From assembly GCF_011378715.1 (NCBI RefSeq), contig NZ_WTKU01000005.1, positions 62,001 through 126,000 on the forward strand: a stretch of 64,000 nucleotides of DNA, read 5' to 3'. Both the position numbers and the translations under genes were made by a program. Source of the stretch: Psychromonas sp. SA13A (GTDB taxonomy: Bacteria > Pseudomonadota > Gammaproteobacteria > Enterobacterales > Psychromonadaceae). Below the pieces are notes generated by a model, which saw only the letters and a list, made by a program, of their open reading frames with translations, had not been told where the DNA came from and did no database searches. Below, one piece after another: positions 20,053-29,573 of the stretch (position 1 is the stretch's first letter; each line of letters starts with the position of its first letter).

Positions 20053-20074
20053 AAAAAATAAATTTGATATTCCG

Positions 20075-20124
20075 CTAAGCATAAAACTCTGTTCATTTTG
20101 ATGATCACCAAAATAACAGCTTAG
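20075..20124 (-). promoter_or_regulatory. Long stem-loop upstream of the nupC leader terminator
   Basis: Nested pairings CTAAGC/GCTTAG, TGTT/AACA and ATTTTG/CAAAAT around TGATCA form a 50-nt hairpin with one internal loop. It is just upstream of the terminator hairpin in nupC orientation. It does not resemble the purine riboswitch core. Function unknown; it may equally be a DNA operator (ATTTTGGTGATCATCAAAAT is nearly palindromic). Confidence 0.45.
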
Positions 20125-20133
20125 ATTTTTCAA

Positions 20134-20564
20134 TGCCTAAATTCACATCATAATTATATAACAGTGCTGTTGATAGCTAAACAAATTACATCAGCTATTT
20201 TTAAAACCTTATCAGGCATTGATAGATGGCTTAACAGTTCGGCAGCTCAATGAGAACAAGCTTGGGAAAAAATTGAGGTTATTTAGCCTCAATTCGGAAT
20301 AACGGAAAAGAACGTTTTTATGATTTTAATCTATTTTTAATATTTAAATCTAAACACGTTAAGTTTGAATATATCAGCATGGTTAATTCGTACAGTTCAA
20401 GGCAAACTATCAAACCAATAACGGCTTATTGGAAGATAGATTAGCACAGGAACCCACAGAATTAACTGTGCTGAATCGCCTTGCTTATCTTGAGGTTAAT
20501 TTAGAGCTTAACTTTCAACTTATTCTCCAACTTAACCTCCAAATTAATCTCCAGCAGAGACTAG
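20134..20564. other. Gene-free spacer between nupC leader and the YgjV-GNAT gene
   Basis: About 430 bp, AT-rich, with short runs of self-similar sequence (TTAAC/TCCAA-type units, 20500-20550). No convincing coding frame or RNA gene seen. Confidence 0.6.
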
Positions 20565-21197
20565 CTATAACACTTTTTGGAAGTGAGCATTATTAGCAGG
20601 ATCCACAGTAAAACCCATTTTAATTAAATAGTCCTGATGCACAGGATCTAACACCGTCACATTTAGAGACTTAACACCTTTTTCCTTTAAAAAATGGCGA
20701 TGAGTTTTAAAATAATAAGCGCCTAATTTATAATCCCGATAACGTGGTAGCACATAGTCTAAATAGATATCAAAACAACCATCTTTTTTAACGGTTCCAA
20801 TCAATAAACCAGCGATATTGTTGTCTCTCAGTAGATAAAAAACCTGATTCGCTTGGCACAGCTGCTGAATAGAACTTTGCATCATTATTTGTTGTTCATT
20901 ATGACGAATGAAGTGCCACAAAAACTCTGAGTCAATGTTAGTTGACACTATTTTAAATTGTTCTTTAGTGGAATAGATGCCATATAAGAAGTACAAGTTA
21001 ATCGCAGCGATGCCAAGATTCATCGCCAAGGTAGGCCATGAGTCAATGAAATAAGCAAAAGTAGCAAACAGTAAACAACCGATAAGATTTATAAAACGTA
21101 ATTTAATAATCGAGGTCATGGTAAGAGAAATTAATACAACCAATGACGCAAAGTAACCAAACCATTCAACCCAATCTCTCAAGATTGATTCAATCAT
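20565..21197 (-). CDS. YgjV-like membrane domain fused to a GNAT-type acetyltransferase domain
   Basis: 210 residues. Residues 1-75 contain three short spans (WFGYFASLVVLISLTMTSIIKLRFINLIGCLLFATFAYFID and LAMNLGIAAINLYFLYGIY), the Imp-YgjV pattern. Residues 80-210 look like a GNAT fold: FYLLRDNNIAGLLIGTV, the DYVLPRYRDYKLGAYYF region and VTVLDPVHQDYLIKMGF. Substrate unknown. The layout suggests a membrane-tethered acetyltransferase with the catalytic domain in the cytoplasm. GGGAGG lies before the ATG. Single gene. Confidence 0.8.
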   Translation of the reverse strand: MIESILRDWVEWFGYFASLVVLISLTMTSIIKLRFINLIGCLLFATFAYFIDSWPTLAMNLGIAAINLYFLYGIYSTKEQFKIVSTNIDSEFLWHFIRHNEQQIMMQSSIQQLCQANQVFYLLRDNNIAGLLIGTVKKDGCFDIYLDYVLPRYRDYKLGAYYFKTHRHFLKEKGVKSLNVTVLDPVHQDYLIKMGFTVDPANNAHFQKVL

Positions 21198-21802
21198 AAT
21201 TCAAACCTCCCTTTTTAAGCTTATATTTTAATATAAGCCCTTGATTAATAGTGCGACTGAAGTACTTTGGTCCCTTACCAATCAATATGTTGATTGTAGA
21301 TATTGGTAAATAACCGAAATAATCACTTCATCGCCTAAGCCCATCGTATCCATTATCTTTGGGCACTTTTTATTAGCTGCACACTCCTGTGTTAGCTCAA
21401 AATAGCAAACTAGCGACTCAATTTTGCTAAAACTAATAATAAGTAATGGTTAGTGTAGAGACTGATTAAAAATATAATGCGATAAGAATCAAATAAGCTT
21501 GAGGAAATTATCGGTTTTTTTATATTTCGAGATACAAAGTGAGTAAAGAAACTAATCAGCTAGCTGATTAGGTGAATCATTTAACAAAAAAAGCGATTTA
21601 ATGGCCTAATAACAACGTAATCGCGGATAGTTAAGTTGAGCGCTCTACTGAAAAAAATAACAAACATTTAAGCTTTAAATCAATTATTTATGCAGGACTT
21701 CAGTTACTGATTAAAGTACAATCTTGGTAATAAACATCACTTAAAAAATACACGGGTCATTCTATTTACGACTAACCTCCTCAATATATGTTCGAGATAT
21801 TT
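21198..21802. other. Gene-free spacer upstream of the LysE gene
   Basis: About 600 bp, AT-rich. It contains small inverted repeats (GCTTATATT/AATATAAGC at 21220-21239; TACCAAT/ATTGGTA around 21276-21308). No open frame with a ribosome site and no RNA gene recognised. Possible remnant region. Confidence 0.6.
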
Positions 21803-22423
21803 ATGGATAACAATTTACTGCTTTTATTTATTCCTACTTTTTTTGCCGTTTCTATCACGCCAGGGATGTGCATGACACTTGCAATGACGTTAGGTATGAC
21901 GATTGGTATTCGCCGTAGTTTATGGATGATGATGGGCGAATTAGTTGGTGTTGGTTTAGTCGCATTATCAGCATTAATAGGTGTCGCTACCCTATTATTA
22001 GCAAGACCAAACTTATTTTTAATCCTTAAATATGCAGGTGGTGCGTATCTATTATATCTAGGTATTCAAATGTGGCGCTCGCGCGGTAAAATGGCGATCC
22101 CCTCCACTCCCGTCGATAACCAAGCAATTAAGCGAAGCGCACTAATAAGCCAAGGGTTCATTACAGCAATTGCGAACCCTAAAGGTTGGGCATTCATGAT
22201 CTCTTTATTGCCTCCTTTTATTAATCCAGATAGTGCGTTATTACCGCAAGCCTCCCAATTGATTGCCGTAATATTATGTTTTGAGTTAATTTGTATGTTG
22301 CTTTATGCAACGGGTGGCAAAACGTTACGCCATTTATTACAACAGCAAAGCAGCGTCAAAATATTAAACCGCATCGCCGGTTCAATGATGATGTTTGTCG
22401 CATTATGGCTAGTGGTCAGTTAA
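21803..22423 (+). CDS. LysE/RhtB-family amino-acid exporter
   Basis: 206 residues with about six spans. The family start is visible: LFIPTFFAVSITPGMCMTLAMTLGMTIG, then MMMGELVGVGLVALSALIGV, KYAGGAYLLYLGIQMWRSR and GFITAIANPKGWAFMISLLPPFI. It exports an amino acid or related small molecule from the cytoplasm. Start at ATG 21803 is preferred because homologues begin just before this segment; ATG 21788 is in frame. Single gene; substrate not inferable. Confidence 0.88.
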   Translation: MDNNLLLLFIPTFFAVSITPGMCMTLAMTLGMTIGIRRSLWMMMGELVGVGLVALSALIGVATLLLARPNLFLILKYAGGAYLLYLGIQMWRSRGKMAIPSTPVDNQAIKRSALISQGFITAIANPKGWAFMISLLPPFINPDSALLPQASQLIAVILCFELICMLLYATGGKTLRHLLQQQSSVKILNRIAGSMMMFVALWLVVS

Positions 22424-22665
22424 GTAGTTAGGTGGATAGTAGGTATATAGATAACTTACTAATATTTTAACTATTTAATACTGCTGCTTAGTTTGAGGTT
22501 AAAACATAATTTAGTGGTTTTAATTAACATTTTCGAACCAATAAACAGCCTTAAATAGCAACGTCCTAGATAGATACTTTATACTTAGCCAACTTAACTT
22601 AGTTTCAGTTGGCTTTATAGTTCGCTATTAAAGTTAATTGCCCCTCATACATATAGGAATAATCT

Positions 22666-24300
22666 ATGACCATAATGCAAAAAGTCCTTTGGCTGATTGC
22701 CTCTCTTGGTAATTTTTCAGCAGTCTACTTTTATATACAGGCTCAAAATGCATTTAGTTTGATCATACTTCTATTTACATTGGCATATACTGCTATTGGT
22801 CTCTACGATATTTTTCGTAGCCCGCACACACTCAATCGCCTCTATCCCGTTGTTGCTTATTTACGCTATTTTCTAGAATCTTACCGAGTTGAAATTCAAC
22901 AGTATTTTATAGCCAATGACACCGAAGAGATGCCCTTTAACCGAGAGCAACGCACGCTTATTTATCAACGATCTAAAAACCAACGCGATACCATTGCTTT
23001 TGGTACCCAACGCAATTTGATGGAGGATAATTATTTAAGCTTATGGCATTCACTGTCTCCTGCTCATGTCAAACCCGACGCTAAGCGGGTGTTGATAGGA
23101 GAAGCAAACTGCAAACAACCCTACTCCGCATCATATTTCAACATTTCTGCTATGAGCTTTGGCTCACTAAGCCCCAATGCAATTGAAGCACTTAACCTAG
23201 GCGCTAAAAAAGCAGGGTGTTACCATAATACCGGTGAAGGTGCAGCAAGCCCTTATCACCTTAAACATGGCGGTGATATTGTGTGGCAAATTGGCTCTGG
23301 CTTATTTGGTTGCCGTGATGAAAATGGTCGATTTAACCCAGACAGTTTTACAAAAACAGCCTCACGAACACAAATAAAAATGATTGAAATAAAGCTTTCT
23401 CAAGGTGCAAAACCTGGCCACGGAGGGGTATTACCTAAGGCAAAGATTACCGATGAAATTGCACGTATTAGACAGATATCAAAAGATCACGATTGTGTTT
23501 CACCTGCTGTTAATCCTGAATGCACGTCACCTAAAGCGCTATTAAATTTTGTTCAGCAATTACGTGAATTGAGTGGTGGTAAACCTGTCGGATTCAAATT
23601 ATGCGTCGGCAATCCAGCGGAGTTTCTCAGTATCTGTAAAGCAATGATAGAAACCGGCATTACGCCGGACTTTATTACTGTTGATGGTGCAGAAGGTGGA
23701 ACAGGAGCCGCGCCCGTTGAATTCTCAAATAGATTAGGCTTAGTATGCTTAGAGGGAATTAGTGTCGTTAATAATGCCTTAATAGGCGTTGGGTTACGCG
23801 ACAAAATCAAGATTATTGCCTCTGGCAAAACAGCGTCTAGTTTTGATCTATTAGCTAAAATAGCAGCTGGGGCTGACCTTGTTAATGCGGCACGAACCAT
23901 GATGTTAGCATTAGGTTGTATCCAATCCAGACATTGTAATACTAACCTTTGTCCAACGGGAGTTGCGACACAGGATCAAGCAAGATCTGAAGCTCTCGAT
24001 ATAGCAGTAAAAAGTGAACGAGTTAAAAACTATCATACCAATACCATGGCTAGTTTTTTTGAACTGGTGGGTAGTATGGGGCTAGATGATCCTACCAAAC
24101 TGATTCCTCAGATGATCAAGCAACGCACATCCAATGGTGGCCAAATATCCGTCAATAGCTTTGCAAAACCACTGACATTAAATGCATTAATAGAAAATAA
24201 AGATCTCAACAAGTGTTGGCAACAATGGTGGCAAGCAAGTAGTGCAGAACGATTTTATGCCGATGACTTATTTATATTGAAATCACCGGAACTTAGCTAA
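22666..24300 (+). CDS. FMN-binding glutamate-synthase-like protein (GltB central domain)
   Basis: 544 residues. Two N-terminal spans (about 5-22 and 28-45), then a GltS FMN-barrel domain: NISAMSFGSLSPNAIEALN, HNTGEGAASPYH, KPGHGGVLPKAK, DFITVDGAEGGTGAAP and a 3Fe-4S-type cysteine cluster (GCIQSRHCNTNLCPTGVAT). It lacks the glutamine amidotransferase domain of true glutamate synthase, so the reaction is unknown. Common in gammaproteobacteria as a single gene. AGGAATAATCT lies before the ATG. Confidence 0.9.
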   Translation: MTIMQKVLWLIASLGNFSAVYFYIQAQNAFSLIILLFTLAYTAIGLYDIFRSPHTLNRLYPVVAYLRYFLESYRVEIQQYFIANDTEEMPFNREQRTLIYQRSKNQRDTIAFGTQRNLMEDNYLSLWHSLSPAHVKPDAKRVLIGEANCKQPYSASYFNISAMSFGSLSPNAIEALNLGAKKAGCYHNTGEGAASPYHLKHGGDIVWQIGSGLFGCRDENGRFNPDSFTKTASRTQIKMIEIKLSQGAKPGHGGVLPKAKITDEIARIRQISKDHDCVSPAVNPECTSPKALLNFVQQLRELSGGKPVGFKLCVGNPAEFLSICKAMIETGITPDFITVDGAEGGTGAAPVEFSNRLGLVCLEGISVVNNALIGVGLRDKIKIIASGKTASSFDLLAKIAAGADLVNAARTMMLALGCIQSRHCNTNLCPTGVATQDQARSEALDIAVKSERVKNYHTNTMASFFELVGSMGLDDPTKLIPQMIKQRTSNGGQISVNSFAKPLTLNALIENKDLNKCWQQWWQASSAERFYADDLFILKSPELS

Positions 24301-24311
24301 AATTAATAGAA

Positions 24312-24339
24312 TTTACCCAGTAACTAATTACTGGGTAAA
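24312..24339. terminator. Bidirectional hairpin between convergent genes
   Basis: 12-bp perfect stem TTTACCCAGTAA/TTACTGGGTAAA with a CTAA loop, between the stops of the GltS-like gene (+) and cvfB (-). Confidence 0.7.
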
Positions 24340-24344
24340 AGTGA

Positions 24345-25184
24345 TTATTTATTAGTGACAGTAATGCCGTTATCAGCAATCACTATATCGCCATTTTTAT
24401 ATAACTGACCTATTGCCTTTTTAAAGTTACCCTTGCTCATTTTTAAAATTTTCGCAATTTGCTCAGGGCTACTTTTATCTGATAATGGCAAGAATCCATC
24501 GTGTTGTCTCATGGTTAATAAAATACGATCCGACAATCCGTCCATTTTTGCATAACCAGTTTGCGTTAAACTCAGGTCAATTTTGCCATCTTCACGAATA
24601 CGTCTGATGTAACCTTTACATTTTTTGCCAATACCCAAATCACCAAACACATCACTTTCAAAAATAACGCCCCAATGTAAGTTATTAATAATCGCTTTAA
24701 AGCCAATGTCGGTACGATCTGCAATCAATAAATCAACCTTTTCACCCACTTTATAGTTTGCAGGCACTTTATCTAAAAATCGATCCAACTTAGACGAAGC
24801 TAATAGTCGCTCACTGATATCGTCTTGGTATACATAGACTATGTATCCTAAGCCCGTTTTCATAGCTACTTTCTGCTGATTGAATGGCACTAACAAATCT
24901 TTTGGTAGGCCCCAATCTAAAAATGCACCTGCGCGGTTTGTATCGACTACTTTTAATGACGCAAATTCACCCGCCATCGCTTTTACATGTTGTGTCGTCG
25001 CGATCAAACGGTCTTCAGAATCAAAATATAAAAATACTGAAATAGTTTGCCCTATTTGCATACTTTCAGTGACGTAACGTTTAGGTAATAAAACTTCACC
25101 TAAATGAGAACCTGCATCTAAATACAGGCCAAAATCCACTTCTTTAACGATCTTAAGTTCGTTATAAGTGCCTACTTTAATCAT
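24345..25184 (-). CDS. cvfB: S1-domain RNA-binding protein CvfB/YitL
   Basis: 279 residues made of three S1-like barrels and a C-terminal winged helix. GTYNELKIVKEVDFGLYLDAG and EVLLPKRYV begin the first; GFKAIINNLHWGVIFESDVF and GYIRRIREDGKIDLSL mark the later one; SPEQIAKILKMSKGNFKKAIGQLYKNGDI is the winged helix. CvfB binds RNA, preferring purine-rich tracts in characterised relatives, and affects virulence-factor expression in staphylococci; its role here is not known. Ribosome site GAGAG. Confidence 0.9.
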   Translation of the reverse strand: MIKVGTYNELKIVKEVDFGLYLDAGSHLGEVLLPKRYVTESMQIGQTISVFLYFDSEDRLIATTQHVKAMAGEFASLKVVDTNRAGAFLDWGLPKDLLVPFNQQKVAMKTGLGYIVYVYQDDISERLLASSKLDRFLDKVPANYKVGEKVDLLIADRTDIGFKAIINNLHWGVIFESDVFGDLGIGKKCKGYIRRIREDGKIDLSLTQTGYAKMDGLSDRILLTMRQHDGFLPLSDKSSPEQIAKILKMSKGNFKKAIGQLYKNGDIVIADNGITVTNK

Positions 25185-25202
25185 AATTCTCTCTTTTTAA
25201 AT

Positions 25203-25223
25203 ACACCTCATTGTATGAGGTGT
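25203..25223 (-). terminator. Hairpin between thioesterase gene and cvfB
   Basis: 8-bp stem ACACCTCA/TGAGGTGT with a 5-nt loop, immediately after the minus-strand thioesterase stop and before cvfB. Only a weak T stretch, so partial termination at best. Confidence 0.5.
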
Positions 25224-25652
25224 TTATTGTTTGGGTTTATCAATAACCGCTACAGTTAATCGTGAGGTGCAGATTAACTGTTGGCGTTCATTACAAATTT
25301 CTATTTGCCAAATCTGCGTACTATAACCAATGTGGACCGCCGTTGCAGTCCCTGTCACAGTGCCTTTTTTAATACTTCTAACATGATTAGCATTAACTTC
25401 TAAGCCAACACAAACCTTGTCATCTGCAACTACTAAATTAGCAGCCACACTACCGAGTGTTTCAGCAAGCACAACTGATGCGCCGCCGTGTAACAAACCA
25501 TGAGGTTGATGTGTTCGTGTATCAACAGGCATAACTGCTTCAATAAAATTGTCACCAATTTTAGTATATTCAATACCTAATAGTGCAATAATCGTATCTT
25601 TACTGATTGCATTTAATCGAGCTAAATCAGTGCTTTTCTTCCAAATACTCAT
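25224..25652 (-). CDS. Hotdog-fold acyl-CoA thioesterase (PaaI/MenI type)
   Basis: 142 residues, single hotdog domain. The active-site helix start HQPHGLLHGGASVVLAETLGS has the His-Gly-Gly and Glu of the 4HBT-II class; NHVRSIKKGTVTGTATAVHIGYSTQIWQIEI follows the family. It hydrolyses an acyl- or aroyl-CoA in the cytoplasm. The nearest known proteins are MenI (DHNA-CoA) and EntH; menaquinone genes are not near, so the substrate is uncertain. Downstream of the ydiJ-like gene, as often seen in this group. Confidence 0.88.
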   Translation of the reverse strand: MSIWKKSTDLARLNAISKDTIIALLGIEYTKIGDNFIEAVMPVDTRTHQPHGLLHGGASVVLAETLGSVAANLVVADDKVCVGLEVNANHVRSIKKGTVTGTATAVHIGYSTQIWQIEICNERQQLICTSRLTVAVIDKPKQ

Positions 25653-25774
25653 CGTGCCCCTTAGATTAACTATTGTTTATTGGTGACTATGTTAGCTATC
25701 ATTTAACGTTAATGTTTTATCTCAATCCTAGATAACAAAAGCGCCTTTTTATTTAAATCTAGCACTGAGGTTAT

Positions 25775-28700
25775 TTATAATAAACTTAATAAAGCTTGTA
25801 CTGGGTGCTTTAGTGTTTCGCCCTCAATACGTTTAACTTGGCTACGACAGGAATATCCAGTTGCTAAGCATTGAGCACGTTCTCGTTTAGCAATTTCAGC
25901 TTCCCAACTTAAGCTATAAATCGCTTTTGAATCCGCTAGTTTACCTGCATCGTGGCCGTAAGTACCAGCCATACCACAACATCCAACTGCAACTTCTGAT
26001 AATGAACCGCCAAAATGTTTAAAAATCGTCACCCAATCATTGCCCGCCATTGGCTCTGCAGTTTTTTCAGTACAATGTCCTAATAAGTAAAAGTCTGCAT
26101 TACTAGCAGGTTTAACATTCCCCTTCAAACGTGGTTTTAACCATTCTTGAAACAGTTGAACATTAAATTCACCACGCTCATGACCTAGCGCTTTTTTATA
26201 TTCGTCACGGTAACAAAGCACCATTGCAGGGTCAGTACCAACCATAGGGATAGACAGCTCAGCCATTTGATTCAAAAATGCGGCCGAGTCTTTAGCTGTT
26301 TTAGCGAATTGACCCAAAAAGCCTTTAATATGCTGCGCTTTACCATTTGGTTTAAAAGGCAGTAATACTGGCTTATAACCAAGCTTTTTGACCGTGAGTA
26401 TTAAATCACGAACCACATCGGCATCATAATAAGTAGTGAACGGGTCCTGTACTATTAACACATAGTTTTCACGCTCAGTTGCACTTAATGCCTGTAATTT
26501 AGTTAAATCAAACTCAGTAATATCATGTTGATTTAATGTAGATTTTAGAGTCGGTGTAGAGAGTTGTGGAATATCTACCATACCCACTACTTTCTCCGTT
26601 AAAGTCGAAGTTACTTTTAACCCAGTGAAGAAGTTAAAAAATCTCGGCATAGTGCCCATTATCGGCGCGTATAGCTCAACATAAGCGACTAGGTAGTCTT
26701 TAACAGGACGTAAATAGCGATCGTGATACAAGTGAATGAAGCGTGACCTGAACGTCGGGACATCCACCTGTATAGGACACTGGGACGTACATGCTTTACA
26801 GGCTAAACAACCTTGCATTGCCTCCATCACTTCATGTGAGAAATCATATTCGCCGTTACGTTTAGCTAAGGTATTTTTAAACTTAGTGAAAATACTGGCA
26901 TTTTTACCCGCATAAAGGTCACTTTCTAATGCTAATACATCAATGTCATTATTCGCTAATTGACGTAACCATTCTCGCATTAGACCAGCACGGCCTTTAG
27001 GTGAATGTACACGATCTTTAGTGACTTTAACCGAGGGGCACATTGGCGATTTTGTATCGTAGTTAAAACACAATCCATTACCATTACAATCAAGTGCTTG
27101 CGAATAACTTTCTCGTACTTCAATCGGGATTTGACGATCGAATGTGCCTCGTTTAACCGCGTCAACACTCACTAACTGTTCAGTTGAATTTAAAGGGGTA
27201 CAAATTTTACCTGGATTAACTCTATTATTTGGATCAAAAGCAGCTTTAATTTTTCGCAGCTCATTAAATAACACTTCACCAAAAAATTCAGGGCCGTATT
27301 CACTTCTAAACCCTTTACCATGCTCACCCCACATCAGGCCCTTATATTTAGCCGTTAATGCCACCACTTTATCTGAAATTTCACGCATCAGCTTTTCTTG
27401 TTCAGGATCACAAAGATCTAAGGCTGGGCGAACATGCAATACACCAGCATCAACATGACCAAACATGCCATAATGTAATCCATTGTCATCTAACAATTGG
27501 CGAAATTCATTGATATAAGGCGCTAAATTTTCTGGAGGAACACAAGTATCCTCAGCGAATGGAATGGGTTTAGCACGAGTATCTGCTTTACCTAATAACC
27601 CAACCGCTTTTTTACGCATACCGTAAATTTTATTAATATCTGCTAAATCACTACAAATTTGATAACCAATAACACCCGCTTCTTTATTGCTAATTAAACC
27701 GTCCAGCATCACGATAAGCGCATCAATTTTTTGTTGTTGTATGGTTTGATCCGATTCAGCAAATTCAACAATATTAATACCATCTAATACTTGTCCTGGC
27801 ACATCGGTAATGAGGTCTTTTACGCTATGCCACACGATATCTTGTTTTGCCAAATTTAAAACTTTTGAATCAACTGTTTCTACAGATAATGCATCCGCTT
27901 TAACTAAAAAAGGCGCATTTTGTAATGCAGATTGAAAACTATCATATTTAATATTGAATAACGTACGATAAGTAGGGATAGGTTGTACATGTAATGTTGC
28001 TTCAGTAATAAAGGCTAAAGAGCCTTCCGCTCCACATAAAATACGCGTTAAATCCACCGTGCCCGATTCATGGTCATAAACATGCTTTAAATCATAACCG
28101 GTTAGAAAACGATTTAACTTAGGGAATGTGTTTTCAATATTGTCCTGCTGAGATTCACAAGTTTCGATAACCTGACGATAAATTGCACCTATTGAGTCTT
28201 CTCGTTCGACTTGCTCTATCAAATCAACCGCGGCCAAAGGTTTACTTTTTAATAAACTACCGTCAATAAGGACAGAAGTTAATGCTAAAACATGGTCACT
28301 GGTTTTACCGTAAGCCAAAGACCCTTGTCCCGATGCGTCATTACTGATCATACCGCCAATCGTTGCACGATTACTCGTTGAGAGTTCTGGGGAGAAGAAT
28401 AAACCATGCGGTTTTAAATAATCGTTTAATTGATCCTTCACAACGCCAGTTTGTACTCGAACCCAACCTTCTTTAGGATTGATCTCAAGGATGTTATTCA
28501 TATGCTTAGATAAATCTAAAACAATATCATTAGTCAGAGACTGACCATTAGTTCCCGTACCACCACCGCGCGGTGAAAAGCGTATATCTGCAAATTCGGA
28601 TTGTTGGGCAAGTTGGCAAAGGGTAATAATATCTTGCGTCGACTTAGGGTAAATAACTGCCTGCGGAAGGCATTGATAAACACTGTTATCCGTTGCAACA

Positions 28701-28819
28701 GCTAAGCGGCTAGCATAACTTTTTGCAATTTCACCTGCATAATCACTTTCGCTTAATGCTTTGATAAACGCAAAAGTATCCTGCTTGATATTCTCTTGAT
28801 GGTTTAAATTTGGGATCAT
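25775..28819 (-). CDS. ydiJ: FAD and iron-sulfur D-2-hydroxyglutarate dehydrogenase YdiJ
   Basis: 1014 residues, matching E. coli YdiJ in length and order. FAD-binding domain (RFSPRGGGTGTNGQSLTNDIVLDLS; GRATIGG-type motif ATIGGMISNDASGQGS), FAD-linked oxidase C-terminal domain (HVDAGVLHVRP, WGEHGKGFRSEYG), then a ferredoxin-type segment (CLACKACTSQCPIQVDVP) and a CCG-domain end (GCCGMAGTYGH). It oxidises D-2-hydroxyglutarate, passing electrons toward the quinone pool. The first half alone would be a GlcD-like subunit; here both halves are fused. Confidence 0.92.
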   Translation of the reverse strand: MIPNLNHQENIKQDTFAFIKALSESDYAGEIAKSYASRLAVATDNSVYQCLPQAVIYPKSTQDIITLCQLAQQSEFADIRFSPRGGGTGTNGQSLTNDIVLDLSKHMNNILEINPKEGWVRVQTGVVKDQLNDYLKPHGLFFSPELSTSNRATIGGMISNDASGQGSLAYGKTSDHVLALTSVLIDGSLLKSKPLAAVDLIEQVEREDSIGAIYRQVIETCESQQDNIENTFPKLNRFLTGYDLKHVYDHESGTVDLTRILCGAEGSLAFITEATLHVQPIPTYRTLFNIKYDSFQSALQNAPFLVKADALSVETVDSKVLNLAKQDIVWHSVKDLITDVPGQVLDGINIVEFAESDQTIQQQKIDALIVMLDGLISNKEAGVIGYQICSDLADINKIYGMRKKAVGLLGKADTRAKPIPFAEDTCVPPENLAPYINEFRQLLDDNGLHYGMFGHVDAGVLHVRPALDLCDPEQEKLMREISDKVVALTAKYKGLMWGEHGKGFRSEYGPEFFGEVLFNELRKIKAAFDPNNRVNPGKICTPLNSTEQLVSVDAVKRGTFDRQIPIEVRESYSQALDCNGNGLCFNYDTKSPMCPSVKVTKDRVHSPKGRAGLMREWLRQLANNDIDVLALESDLYAGKNASIFTKFKNTLAKRNGEYDFSHEVMEAMQGCLACKACTSQCPIQVDVPTFRSRFIHLYHDRYLRPVKDYLVAYVELYAPIMGTMPRFFNFFTGLKVTSTLTEKVVGMVDIPQLSTPTLKSTLNQHDITEFDLTKLQALSATERENYVLIVQDPFTTYYDADVVRDLILTVKKLGYKPVLLPFKPNGKAQHIKGFLGQFAKTAKDSAAFLNQMAELSIPMVGTDPAMVLCYRDEYKKALGHERGEFNVQLFQEWLKPRLKGNVKPASNADFYLLGHCTEKTAEPMAGNDWVTIFKHFGGSLSEVAVGCCGMAGTYGHDAGKLADSKAIYSLSWEAEIAKRERAQCLATGYSCRSQVKRIEGETLKHPVQALLSLL

Positions 28820-29135
28820 GTGTAAAACGCTCTAATCTATTAATGATATACGGGGGATAAAAAATAGCTTCAGATAATAGCATAAATAACCGTAAAACAG
28901 ATGATAAAATAGGAGTTTTACTATTAAAATTATTGCCTATTTATGGGGCTGGGAGTGGTGTTGATATTCGCTAGATTAATCATTTATGCTAAATTCAGTG
29001 CATTAAAATAACTAAGTCAGAGGCTTAGATTAGAGCCTCTGGAAAGGTTCTATTATTAAACACCTTGAATTTATATTAAGGTGCTTAATAAAAAACAATA
29101 AATAAAAAGTTCCAAAGCTTAAACCCTAAAACAAT
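28820..29135. other. Gene-free spacer with two small inverted repeats
   Basis: 316 bp. Inverted repeats CAGAGGCT/AGCCTCTG (29018-29041) and CACCTT/AAGGTG (29061-29083), the second followed on the minus strand by TTTAATAAT and a possible end signal for the lipoprotein gene. No coding frame. Confidence 0.55.
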
Positions 29136-29558
29136 TTAAAAAGCGTAGTTAGTTAACTTTTCCTGTGGAAAAAATTTAGGTTCTTCTGGCTCAGGAACCG
29201 GCGTAGTTGGTTGAACTGGCGCAACGGGCGTTGCAATAACCACGGGAGCAATAGGCTGATAGGTTTCATCCTTTTCACTCAAACAAGCAAAAACTAAGGT
29301 TGTTTTGGTATCATTACCAAAAAAACCGGTGTATTCATTGAGATGTTTAACTTCCATATTAAGCTTTTTCTCTAAACAATAAGCGTTTGCCTGTGCCAGA
29401 ATAGAGGCTAATAAATCATCTTCTTCACTTGAAAAAGTCGCAGGCTGTTTGCTTATAACATAACTGTCTTCCCCTGCCTCAATAGGACCAATAGAAACCG
29501 ATGAACAGCCCGCTAAATACAACATACTGAACATTAAAATCAATGCTTTACTGACCAT
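29136..29558 (-). CDS. Small Pro-rich-tailed lipoprotein of unknown function
   Basis: 140 residues from ATG 29558 (GAGAGA 8 bases upstream); a GTG at 29573 is in frame but has no ribosome site. Signal peptide ends with lipobox L-A-G-C, then SSVSIG, so it is a lipid-anchored envelope protein (Ser at +2 predicts the outer membrane). The middle has two more Cys (NAYCLEKK, VFACLS), compatible with a disulfide. The C-terminal part repeats V-x-P-V-x-P-like units rich in Pro and Val. I do not recognise the family beyond this. Confidence 0.78.
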   Translation of the reverse strand: MVSKALILMFSMLYLAGCSSVSIGPIEAGEDSYVISKQPATFSSEEDDLLASILAQANAYCLEKKLNMEVKHLNEYTGFFGNDTKTTLVFACLSEKDETYQPIAPVVIATPVAPVQPTTPVPEPEEPKFFPQEKLTNYAF

Positions 29559-29573
29559 AATCACGTCTCTCAC

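Noticed and set aside
19924-20133. 69-residue minus-strand frame overlapping the nupC start
   Set aside because: Covers the leader hairpins and nupC start out of frame; no ribosome site.
20053-20200. Purine riboswitch before nupC
   Set aside because: The conserved junction and loop sequences of the purine aptamer are not visible on the minus strand.
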